Below are positions 7,918-14,544 of a stretch of 17,583 bases of DNA, piece after piece. The translations under genes were made by a program, and so were the position numbers. Origin of the DNA: an uncultured Prevotella sp. (lineage in GTDB: Bacteria; Bacteroidota; Bacteroidia; Bacteroidales; Bacteroidaceae). The notes beneath the pieces are model-generated. The model saw only the letters and a program-made list of their open reading frames with translations. It was not told the origin of the DNA and did not search any database. Within the stretch, counting starts at the first letter, position 1, and every line of letters starts with the position of its first letter. The stretch is taken from assembly GCA_900543155.1 (NCBI GenBank), contig UQQN01000047.1, positions 1 to 17,583 on the forward strand, written 5' to 3'.

Positions 7918-10407
7918 ATGCGCATTTATTATATATTGCTTTCAATCCTTGCCAGTGCCACATTGCTCACAGCGTGCTCTACTACACGTGCCATTCCCGA
8001 TGGTGAGCAACTCTACACTGGCATAAAAGACATTACATATACCGATAACCCTGCTGCCAAGCGTAAGAAGGGGAATGACTCTACGGGCGTAATTACGGCT
8101 GTAGCTGATGCGCTGACTAAAATTAACCAAGTGATTGAGGGAAAAACCACGTTAAATGCAGACTCGCTTTTGGGTGCAAACCACAAAGAAATGACCAAAG
8201 AAGAGAAAAAAGCACAACGTGAGGCACAAAAAAAGAACGAAGCTGATTTTGCCACAGCCAAGGAAGAAGTGGATGCCGTATTGGCTTATCCGCCCAACAA
8301 TGCCATCTTTGGTTCATCGTCGATAACTTGGCCCTGGAAAATCGGACTTTGGGTGCATAATGGTCTCTACGATGCAAATGGCGCGATAGGTAAATGGATA
8401 TTCAAAACTTTCGGCACAGACCCTATATTGATTAGTCAGGTAAGTCCCGAAATGCGTGCCAAGGTGGCTACAAATACGTTGCACAACTATGGCTATTTTC
8501 ATGGCAAGGTAGACTACAACGTGCTTACTCACAAAAAGAACAAGAAAAAGGCACAAGTGTCTTATAATGTGCGAGCAGGACAGCTTTACAGACTCGACTC
8601 TATTGTCTATAAAGACTATCCCGAGGATATGTTTAGTGTAATTCGTTACTTCGACAAAGGGCGTCTGCTCAAAAAAGGTGATGCTTTTAGCGTGGTGAAT
8701 TTGTCGAACGAACAATTACGTATTGAAGAAAAACTGCGTGAACATGGTTTTTACTATTATGCAGCCAATATGACTACATTTCGTGCCGATACCATTCAGC
8801 GCAAAAACTATGTGCAGTTGCAAGTGTTGCCTGCCGACAACATGACCGAAAGAGCCAAACACCGTTGGACTATCGGACACTTCTACATCAATCTACGTAA
8901 CTACGAGGGCGAACCACTCGACACACAAATTGTGCGACGCAATTTCACATATACCTTTGGCGGAAAGAAAATGGCACTGCGTTCTAATGTGTGGCGACGT
9001 GCGATGGTACATCCTCATGGCGACCTCTATCGTCTTGCAGCACAAAAACAAACCATGTCAAAACTTGGCCAGTTAGGTGTATTGAGTCAAATGGATATTA
9101 ATTATGTGCCACGCGACACCTTGGCTTCTTGCGATACGCTCGATGTCGTGATTTCTGCCGTAATGGATAAACTTTACGACTCAACGTTCGAAATGAACGC
9201 CACCATGAAAAGTAACCAGCAGGTAGGTCCTGGTATATCTTACGAATTGGCAAAACGTAATGCCTTTCGCGGAGCCGAAAAAGTGTCGTTTAAAATTTTT
9301 GGTTCTTACGAATGGCAAACAGGTAAGAATGCTGGTGGACGCAACTCATTGCTCAACTCTTACGAATTGGGCACGCAGTTGGCATTTAAGTTCCCACGTT
9401 TTATTTGCCCTGGCGTAACCCGAAGTCGTGGCCGTCGTTATCAGGCTTCCACACAATTCGCTTTAGATGCCGACTGGAAAAACCGCTCTAAGTTTTTTAA
9501 CATGGTAACATTTGGTTTTAGTGGTAACTATCATTGGTACAGGCGCGAAACGTCGCAACACGACCTCACGTTTTTTAGTCTCGACTTCGACCGTCTTAAT
9601 CATACGACAGCCACTTTCGACTCTATCATGAACGCGAACCCTGCACTTTACGTGTCTATGCGTAACCAGTTCATACCTTCGTTGTCATACACATTCACCT
9701 ACCAAAGTCGTTCGTGGCGAACCAACCCTTGGTGGATGCAGTTTAGCATAAAAGAGGCGGGTAACCTCACTTCGTCTATCTATGCCATCGGTGGTAAAGG
9801 TTTTAATCGTCGCGACAAAGAATTGCTTGGAAATCCTTTTGCACAATTCATCAAGGTTACAGCTGAATTGCACAAAAAATACCGTCTCACTCCCACCAGT
9901 TATTTAGCTGCACGTGTGTTTGGTGGTGTCATTTATAGTTATGGCAACAGTACGTCAGCCCCCTACGCCGACCAATTCTATGTGGGCGGTGCCAACAGTG
10001 TGCGTGCCTTTACTGTGCGCACCATTGGTCCTGGTGCCTATCGTCCTGCAAATTCCAAATATTCATATATGGACCAAACGGGCGACCTTAAATTAGAAGG
10101 CAACATAGAATATCGCAAAAAGCTATTTGGCGACCTTCATGGTGCCATATTCTTGGATGCAGGTAATGTATGGACTTTAAAAAAAGACGCCATGCGTCCT
10201 GGTGCGCAAGTCACACTCTCTACGCTTAAGAATATAGCGCTTGGTACAGGTGCAGGCATTCGTTACGACTTAGACTTCCTAGTGTTGCGTTTCGATGTGG
10301 GCATAGCCCTACACGCCCCCTATCGAACCTCTAAATCAGGCTTCTATAACATAGAACGCTTTAAAGATGGCTTAGGTTTGCACTTCGCCATTGGTTATCC
10401 GTTCTAA
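7918..10407 (+). CDS. tamL: Outer-membrane BamA/TamA-family lipoprotein TamL
   Basis: An 829-aa member of the Omp85 superfamily. The N-terminus is a lipoprotein signal with lipobox LTAC and predicted lipidated Cys20, the feature that separates Bacteroidota TamL from proteobacterial TamA. Residues about 40-120 are a charged Lys/Glu-rich linker. POTRA-like repeats occupy about 125-400, with YGYFHGKVDYNV typical of a POTRA start. The rest is a 16-strand-type beta-barrel: GGANSVRAF (Arg696) corresponds to the conserved loop-6 VRGF motif with Ala for Gly, and the chain ends in the aromatic YPF that fits a C-terminal beta-signal. The neighbour tamB encodes its expected partner, and the gap has no obvious promoter, so they are probably co-transcribed. 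BamA itself is less likely because of the lipobox and the tamB linkage. The gene appears complete. Confidence 0.9.
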   Translation: MRIYYILLSILASATLLTACSTTRAIPDGEQLYTGIKDITYTDNPAAKRKKGNDSTGVITAVADALTKINQVIEGKTTLNADSLLGANHKEMTKEEKKAQREAQKKNEADFATAKEEVDAVLAYPPNNAIFGSSSITWPWKIGLWVHNGLYDANGAIGKWIFKTFGTDPILISQVSPEMRAKVATNTLHNYGYFHGKVDYNVLTHKKNKKKAQVSYNVRAGQLYRLDSIVYKDYPEDMFSVIRYFDKGRLLKKGDAFSVVNLSNEQLRIEEKLREHGFYYYAANMTTFRADTIQRKNYVQLQVLPADNMTERAKHRWTIGHFYINLRNYEGEPLDTQIVRRNFTYTFGGKKMALRSNVWRRAMVHPHGDLYRLAAQKQTMSKLGQLGVLSQMDINYVPRDTLASCDTLDVVISAVMDKLYDSTFEMNATMKSNQQVGPGISYELAKRNAFRGAEKVSFKIFGSYEWQTGKNAGGRNSLLNSYELGTQLAFKFPRFICPGVTRSRGRRYQASTQFALDADWKNRSKFFNMVTFGFSGNYHWYRRETSQHDLTFFSLDFDRLNHTTATFDSIMNANPALYVSMRNQFIPSLSYTFTYQSRSWRTNPWWMQFSIKEAGNLTSSIYAIGGKGFNRRDKELLGNPFAQFIKVTAELHKKYRLTPTSYLAARVFGGVIYSYGNSTSAPYADQFYVGGANSVRAFTVRTIGPGAYRPANSKYSYMDQTGDLKLEGNIEYRKKLFGDLHGAIFLDAGNVWTLKKDAMRPGAQVTLSTLKNIALGTGAGIRYDLDFLVLRFDVGIALHAPYRTSKSGFYNIERFKDGLGLHFAIGYPF

Positions 10408-10514
10408 TATTATAGCGCCTTGTTTATGTGTGTTAAATTTTGTATTATTTTATATCTTTACATCGCAAAAACCTCCGAAAGGGCGAGATAACTTCAAGCT
10501 TGTGAGGCAAATGA

Positions 10515-10550
10515 AGAGCCTTGATTTTTTTGTCAAGGCTCTAATTTTAT
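10515..10550 (+). terminator. Intrinsic terminator downstream of tamL
   Basis: AGAGCCTTGA (10515-10524) and TCAAGGCTCT (10533-10542) form a perfect 10-bp stem with an 8-nt T-rich loop, followed by AATTTTAT. It lies 107 nt after the tamL stop and should end the tamB-tamL transcript. The gap 10408-10514 has no convincing gene; TATCTTTA (10453-10460) is one base off a -7 box, so an independent short transcript ending here is possible. Confidence 0.8.
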
Positions 10551-10574
10551 ATAATCGTCCTAATTGTTTCTTTG

Positions 10575-10709
10575 CTAAGAATGGCTTCTCAACAGAGATA
10601 GTGCGTAGAGAGGAAGTATGATAACGTGTCTTACAGCATCATCATCCTGTTTGTCAATGTAATCGAATGTTCCAAAATTATTGCTGTCCGGTAAAACTTC
10701 AAAGAACAT
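10575..10709 (-). pseudogene. Small unrecognised ORF, possible gene fragment (44 aa)
   Basis: On the - strand an ATG at 10709 opens a 44-codon frame (MFFEVLPDSNNFGTF...LLRSHS) with a protein-like mix of residues, including an acidic IDKQDDD stretch and a hydrophobic VIILPLYALSLL segment. The frame continues upstream for at least 10 more codons (VDIILHKHI) before a stop, with no obvious ribosome-binding site. I do not recognise the family. It sits between the tamL terminator and the left inverted repeat of the islet, and could be a residue of a larger gene. Chance cannot be excluded at this length. Confidence 0.25.
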
Positions 10710-10760
10710 AATATGTTTATGTAGGATTATGTCCACCAATCACACGCCAATCATAACCAA

Positions 10761-10813
10761 ATGAAAACGGCTGTTCGCCTAGGTCCAATCTCACCCATAA
10801 CAGGGTGACCCGT
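10761..10813 (+). repeat. Left arm of 53-bp inverted repeat bounding the islet
   Basis: This segment matches the reverse complement of 13811-13863 at 49 of 53 positions without gaps (counted by eye). It contains the short palindrome TCACCCATAACAGGGTGA (10791-10808), the same type as at the start of repeat copy A. The following stretch, 10814-10948, has no gene that I can support; it includes a small dyad, TCAAGCAAGCTTGA (10881-10894). Confidence 0.85.
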
Positions 10814-10948
10814 TTGGTGTGGTGGTACGCATTAACTAGGCATGAGAATTCATTGTGCATTATCGGCAGCACCTCAGCAATTCAAGCAAGCTTGATTGCA
10901 TTCGGTTTGCACGATAATTCGGGATAAACCCTCATTCACATACCTGGC

Positions 10949-11105
10949 TACCTTATCTCACCCCTAACGAGGTAACCCATTATAACAATACATGAATTGT
11001 GGTATTTCTCATGTTTATTATCGTTGAATATCAACCATTTATAACATAAAAATATCTTCAATATCATGCCGAAAAAATTCATGAATTTTGAACACCCTAC
11101 CTCTT
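10949..11105 (+). repeat. MITE-like interspersed repeat, copy B
   Basis: Same orientation and length as copy A: it shares TACCTTATCTCACCCCTAA at the start, TTTATTATnGTTGAATATCAA in the middle and TTTTGAACACCCTA at the end. The first palindrome is degraded here (TCACCCCTAACGAGGTAA). Its right end lies only about 7 bp from the rhuM stop codon at 11113, so the repeat may mark an islet boundary. Confidence 0.6.
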
Positions 11106-11112
11106 GGGGCTT

Positions 11113-12141
11113 TCAATTCTTATCATCATCAAACGGTAAAGAATTGAATTTATCAAAATCAGAGCTGAATAATTTGTCTTGTATCACACGATATTTCTCA
11201 AACTCTGACTCTGCAAAGCTCTTGGCAAATTCAGCAGAAATCTTTCCTGCATCATGTAATACAGCATCACCTCCAGCTTCAAGAATAATATCAATACGTT
11301 TAGCCCAATCTTCCATAGTCATTGGTATATGTCGATTTGCCATACGTTCAGCTAAATCAAGCACAGAGTTGACAAGTTTCCCCATATCTTCAAGCTCCAC
11401 TTGTTTTAGATAGTTTTTAGCAATACTCACATCTGGTTTGACAATTTTCCCATCAGGTGCATTCTCCCAAGTAGTTAATCCCATGTGTTCTTTTTCTGCA
11501 TTGGCTCTTTCTACGATAAGCTCTGCTGCCGTATGCCCATGCACTGCATAGTGTACCTTATTTTGAACTTTTTTATAAAACAAGCGTGTGGTTGGGGCAT
11601 CCTTATTGTAGTCAACAGCCGTAGCATATATATCCGTAAGTTTTTGGTAAAATCTTCGTTCACTCAACCTAATTTCACGTATCTCCGCCAGCAAATGTTC
11701 AAAGTAGTCCCCACCGATAAACGAGCCGTTCTCCATACGCTTCTTGTCTATGATATAGCCCCGAAGAGAGAACTGCCTAATGACATAGGTGCACCATTGG
11801 CGAAACTGTGTGGCACGGATGGAGTTGACTCGATAGCCCACCGAAATGATTGCATCAAGGTTGTAGAACAGCGTGTTGCGTCGCACCTCTCTCACACCTT
11901 CCTGTTGAACTACCGAGATTTTCTCGGCAGTTGCCTTCTTGTTCAATTCATTTGTGTCATATATGTTCTTCAGATGCAAACCGATGTTATCAGCGGAACA
12001 ATCAAAAAGCACAGCCATTGCTTTCTGCGTAGCCCATACCGTCTCGTCCTTATATAGCACCTGAATGCCCTGTTCCTTACCTTCCGCCACGAAAGTCAAG
12101 AACTCTGCCGTACTGTTTCGTATTTCAAATTTCTTTGCCAT
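11113..12141 (-). CDS. rhuM: RhuM family protein
   Basis: A 342-aa protein with the characteristic RhuM-family layout. An N-terminal segment resembles phage antirepressor/BRO-type DNA-associated domains (VWATQKAMAVLFDCS at about residue 34, then YNLDAIISVGYRVNS and ATQFRQWCTYVIRQF at about 100-135), followed by a helical, charged C-terminal half. RhuM was named from a Salmonella pathogenicity island, and the family is often found beside type I restriction genes and other defence loci; its biochemical role is not established. The ATG at 12141 was chosen because a good ribosome-binding site (AGAAAGGA) lies 8 nt upstream; an in-frame start at 12282 would overlap the methyltransferase remnant by 139 bp. 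The gene starts 2 nt after the stop of the broken methyltransferase, so it is probably read from the promoter before the XRE gene. It appears intact. Confidence 0.85.
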   Translation of the reverse strand: MAKKFEIRNSTAEFLTFVAEGKEQGIQVLYKDETVWATQKAMAVLFDCSADNIGLHLKNIYDTNELNKKATAEKISVVQQEGVREVRRNTLFYNLDAIISVGYRVNSIRATQFRQWCTYVIRQFSLRGYIIDKKRMENGSFIGGDYFEHLLAEIREIRLSERRFYQKLTDIYATAVDYNKDAPTTRLFYKKVQNKVHYAVHGHTAAELIVERANAEKEHMGLTTWENAPDGKIVKPDVSIAKNYLKQVELEDMGKLVNSVLDLAERMANRHIPMTMEDWAKRIDIILEAGGDAVLHDAGKISAEFAKSFAESEFEKYRVIQDKLFSSDFDKFNSLPFDDDKN

Positions 12142-12143
12142 TA

Positions 12144-13133
12144 TTAATTTCCTTTCTTCTTGTTGTATGTTACATAGTTGTCCACACCTGCCCGATGCAT
12201 TTTGTGCATGGACTGAAGTAAAGGACGTGCTATATCTAAATCTGTTTTTATCGGTGTCTTGAAAGTTTTTGTTCCTGGACACAAAACATACTTAGCCACC
12301 TTTTCGGACAGATAATATTTATCTTCGATTTCGTTTACTGTAAAGACAAAATCGTTAAAGCCTTCCGAAGTAGAGCCTTCAGCAATGCTTTGTCTCGTTG
12401 CTTCGTCTGAAGACAACACTTTCGCATTTTTTTCTTTTACATAATAAGGGCTGTCTGTATAGTCCTCCAAAAAATCGTACATTTTGTATTTCAACGGAAT
12501 TGGAGCAGGATATTTGAATTTGGTTTTCTTTTTGAATCCTATACAATAAAGCCTTTCACGTGTTTGTGGAATGCCATAATCTCTTGCATTAAGAAGTTGA
12601 AAATGTACATCGTAACCGCAATAATCTTTGAATGTGTTGTAAACAACTTCCCATGTCCGTCCTTGGTCATGCTTGAAAAGACCTTGTACATTTTCAAAGA
12701 TAAACACTTTCGGTTGACATTCTTTTACAACACGAGCAAATTCACGGAACAAGGTCCCTCTTGTATCCTCAAAACCTCTTTGCTCGCCAACAATAGAAAA
12801 TGCCTGGCATGGTGCTCCACCAACAAAAAGGTCAACTTTTCCTTTATAGGGTGTAGCATCTAATTTATGAATATCGGTATGCCACTGCTCTTCTTTGATT
12901 GGGTATTTGGCAAAATATGCCTTTTTGCAGTTGGCATCAATGTCACCAGCAAAAACTATTTCAGACTTGAGTCAAAGTCTTTTGAATGCATATTCAATAG
13001 CTCCAATACCACTAAAAGATGTGGCAAGTCGAATAGTCCTTTCGGGATGAGAAAAATCCCTCTCAACCCAAGACAATCCTTCTGTGTCTATATTTGCCAG
13101 TGTATTTTGTGTGTTGTCTGTTGTTTTATTCAT
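12144..13133 (-). pseudogene. DNA cytosine-5 methyltransferase, disrupted (internal UGA, C-terminal truncation)
   Basis: The - strand reading from ATG 13133 gives a C5 DNA methyltransferase of 329 codons interrupted once. Motif I (TSFSGIGAIEYAF, about residues 38-50) lies before an in-frame TGA at 12972-12974 (codon 54). After it, in the same frame, come the acidic motif region (FAGDIDANC), motif IV GGAPCQAFS with catalytic Cys109, motif VI FENV (Glu147) and motif VIII QTRERLYCIGF. The remnant ends at VDNYVTYN plus KKKGN, without motif IX or the GN(S/A)-type motif X that complete the SAM site, so it lacks its C-terminal portion too. Modification of host DNA, paired with a restriction enzyme, would have been its role. 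No endonuclease gene is present. It follows the XRE gene by 45 nt and abuts rhuM. No frameshift is needed to explain the break; an ancestral Gly codon (GGA to TGA) is a plausible guess. Confidence 0.88.
12150..12157 (-). promoter_or_regulatory. Shine-Dalgarno site of rhuM
   Basis: On the - strand AGAAAGGA lies 8 nt before the ATG at 12141. Strong purine-rich sites are uncommon in Bacteroidota genes, and this one decides the start. It lies inside the last codons of the methyltransferase remnant (the Lys-Lys-Lys-Gly-Asn tail), so that tail looks like translated leader sequence of rhuM rather than original methyltransferase sequence. Confidence 0.6.
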
Positions 13134-13178
13134 TATTATATATACGATATTGCCTCGAATGTTCGGCCTATAGTTTAC

Positions 13179-13391
13179 TTATTCGACGTTCTCCTCTCTG
13201 ACAAGGTCTGCCAGTTCAACCCCAAGGAGTTTGGCAGTCTTTATCAAACTCCCCAAGTCGGGTTGGGATGTGTTGGTACACCACTTGGATATTGTGGTTT
13301 GGTCTTTGCCCAATTGCTCGGCAAGCCATTTGTTTGTTTTCTTTTTGTCTGCCAAGACTACTTTAATCCGGTTAATGTCCTTATTTGCCAT
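13179..13391 (-). CDS. Small XRE-family transcriptional regulator
   Basis: A 70-aa single-domain helix-turn-helix protein of the Cro/C1 type: MANKDINRIKVVLADK leads into NKWLAEQLGKDQTTISKW, the helix 2-turn-helix 3 recognition unit at about residues 20-37, then SQPDLGSLIKTAKLLGVELADLV, the typical helices 4-5. Proteins of this size upstream of type II methyltransferase genes act as controller-like regulators of restriction-modification operons, and this one sits 45 nt before the broken methyltransferase. A TAnnTTTG box (13412-13419) lies 20 nt upstream of its ATG. It appears intact even though the downstream methyltransferase is not, so it may still regulate the rhuM transcript; that is inference. 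Confidence 0.85.
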   Translation of the reverse strand: MANKDINRIKVVLADKKKTNKWLAEQLGKDQTTISKWCTNTSQPDLGSLIKTAKLLGVELADLVREENVE

Positions 13392-13411
13392 ATTGCAATT
13401 TTATTTATCGG

Positions 13412-13419
13412 CAAAAGTA
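13412..13419 (-). promoter_or_regulatory. Putative -7 box for the XRE-methyltransferase-rhuM unit
   Basis: Read on the - strand this is TACTTTTG, matching TAnnTTTG, with its last base 20 nt before the XRE start codon. The nearest TTTG (13432-13435) is only 12 bp away, shorter than the usual 19-21, so the -33 side is weak. Confidence 0.45.
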
Positions 13420-13490
13420 TACAAAAAATCCCAAAATCGTGCAGCGTTGGGCTAATATTTATGGCGATTTAGCAAAATAATGAATTATTC

Positions 13491-13646
13491 TCAATATGAA
13501 ATTATACCAACAAACTCCTTTTTCACCCGTTGTACAGTGCTCACTCCCTTGCCACACAATTTTGCTACATTACGGATGGTGTAGCCCTTCTTTAGGTACT
13601 CAAAGTCCTTACTATAATTATTGCTGTGTGATTCGTATAAGTACAT
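13491..13646 (-). pseudogene. C-terminal HTH remnant of a serine recombinase (invertase/resolvase type)
   Basis: About 51 codons from ATG 13646 to TGA 13491. The segment DFEYLKKGYTIRNVAKLCG followed by KGVSTVQRVKKEF looks like the C-terminal helix-turn-helix of DNA invertase/resolvase-type serine recombinases, which have a (L/I)LKKGYS.R..AK...VS..TVQRVKK pattern. The whole catalytic N-terminal domain (Ser nucleophile, YxRVS start, RLxR motif) is missing. The frame is open to 13679, but the added residues do not look like recombinase. It lies upstream of the XRE gene in the same orientation and just inside repeat copy C, consistent with a decayed mobile or invertible element. A small free-standing HTH protein is the alternative. 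Confidence 0.5.
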
Positions 13647-13737
13647 TTTGATTTGAAAGGAGTGTTTGAAAAAAATCATAATAGGATACTATTGGCAAAA
13701 AATCGAATTAATGGATGTTAATCACTAATTTGTGATT

Positions 13738-13810
13738 AATCAACTATTTACGATATTATTTTTTATCAAAACCATGCAGAAAAATATTATAGATTTTGAA
13801 CTCCCTACTC
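13738..13810 (+). repeat. MITE-like interspersed repeat, partial copy C
   Basis: CAACTATTTACGAT, a T-rich tract and ATTTTGAA..CCCTA line up with the right half of copy A (84-150), in the same orientation as copies A and B. The left half of the element is missing. It runs into the right arm of the 53-bp inverted repeat at 13811. Copies B and C therefore bracket the rhuM/methyltransferase/XRE block as direct repeats. Confidence 0.55.
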
Positions 13811-13863
13811 ACGGGTCACCCTGTTATGGGTGAGATTGGGTCTAGGCGAATAGCTGTTTTCAT
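13811..13863 (-). repeat. Right arm of 53-bp inverted repeat bounding the islet
   Basis: Reverse complement of 10761-10813 with four mismatches. It includes the palindrome TCACCCTGTTATGGGTGA (13816-13833). Together the arms enclose about 3.1 kb holding all accessory genes of the window. Confidence 0.85.
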
Positions 13864-13958
13864 AAGCGCAGCCAACTGAGAAAACGACAACACGCAAACT
13901 AAAATTTCTGCATAAAATCACGCCAAATACTGAAAACTTAGGGTGAAAGCGAAAATAA

Positions 13959-14021
13959 CAAATGATAAATAACACCTTAAATAGTTGATAATCAAATACT
14001 TAAGTGTTATTTTGTCATTTG
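13959..14021. repeat. 63-bp imperfect palindrome in the gene-free region
   Basis: The left arm beginning CAAATGATAAATAACACCTTAA pairs imperfectly with the right arm TTAAGTGTTATTTTGTCATTTG, with short bulges. The centre holds TTGATAATCAA. The centre and right arm resemble the mid part of repeat copies A-C (TTGAATATCAAC, then GTTATTTTTT). It may be a bidirectional hairpin terminator or a relic of the same repeat family. Confidence 0.45.
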
Positions 14022-14029
14022 AAACATTT

Positions 14030-14540
14030 CTTAATTCTGAGTTAACGAGTGTAAACACCGATATAATAGGTATGAATTTAGTTTTTCAGCAATCCTACAT
14101 TTTGCTTTTTAAATTCGAATGCATTGTGTGATTTATTTAGCTTGAAGCAAAATACTGCCTAATCCCTCATTGTGGGTTCAAGAACGGAAGTAAAAGTATT
14201 ATGAAAAAATATAATAATTATCAACTTTGAAATCTGATGTTTATTGTCCTGCGTTCGGCATAACTTTCGGCTTTAGGAATTTAATTTTGTTTTTATTTTT
14301 TTGCGTCAGATTTGCTTGATTTTCATGTGATTGCAATGAGATAGCTCTCAAACAATACGTCTGAAAATGTTCGGCATTCGGCAGTAAAATCTTTATATTC
14401 CGAAGGTTTTTGCAGTTTTTATAGAGGCTGTCATCTAAAAGAAAAGTCTCAAAATTGACTATTATTAACTTCTGAAAAATCATCAACAATGAAAACGTAT
14501 CGCAGTCTGCCCAATAATTCCGATGGTATATTTCCCGTAT
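14030..14540. other. Gene-free AT-rich stretch
   Basis: About 510 bp in which I find no supportable gene, RNA gene or promoter. The only long frame (- strand, 14241-14489) has a low-complexity Lys/Asn/Leu composition and no ribosome-binding site. A TTTATTTTT(TT)GCGTCA motif occurs at 14292-14308 and again at 14879-14893, on the far side of the 11-bp array. Confidence 0.5.
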
Positions 14541-14544
14541 CGTT

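Noticed and set aside
10391..10621. 76-aa + strand frame overlapping the tamL end.
   Set aside because: It passes through the intrinsic terminator and has no start signals.
11485..12057. 190-aa + strand frame.
   Set aside because: Antisense shadow of rhuM.
12144..12752. Stand-alone 202-aa protein from the methyltransferase 3' part, starting at TTG 12752.
   Set aside because: That TTG is an internal Leu codon (residue 128) of the longer methyltransferase frame; the frame continues upstream to the nonsense codon with motif IV.
11113..13391. XRE regulator and RhuM as a toxin-antitoxin pair.
   Set aside because: They are separated by a nearly 1-kb methyltransferase remnant and neither matches a known toxin fold by motif; the restriction-modification relic explains the order better.
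12867..13472. 201-aa + strand frame.
   Set aside because: Antisense to the XRE and methyltransferase genes, whose motifs are clear; Cys/Phe-rich composition typical of shadow frames.
14341..14353. On the - strand GTTTGAGAGCTAT looks like the start of a type II CRISPR repeat.
   Set aside because: It occurs once, there are no regularly spaced copies or spacers, and no cas genes are present.
14241..14489. 82-aa - strand frame, and an 81-aa - strand frame at 14852-15097.
   Set aside because: Low-complexity composition, no ribosome-binding site, no domain; part of the non-coding region.
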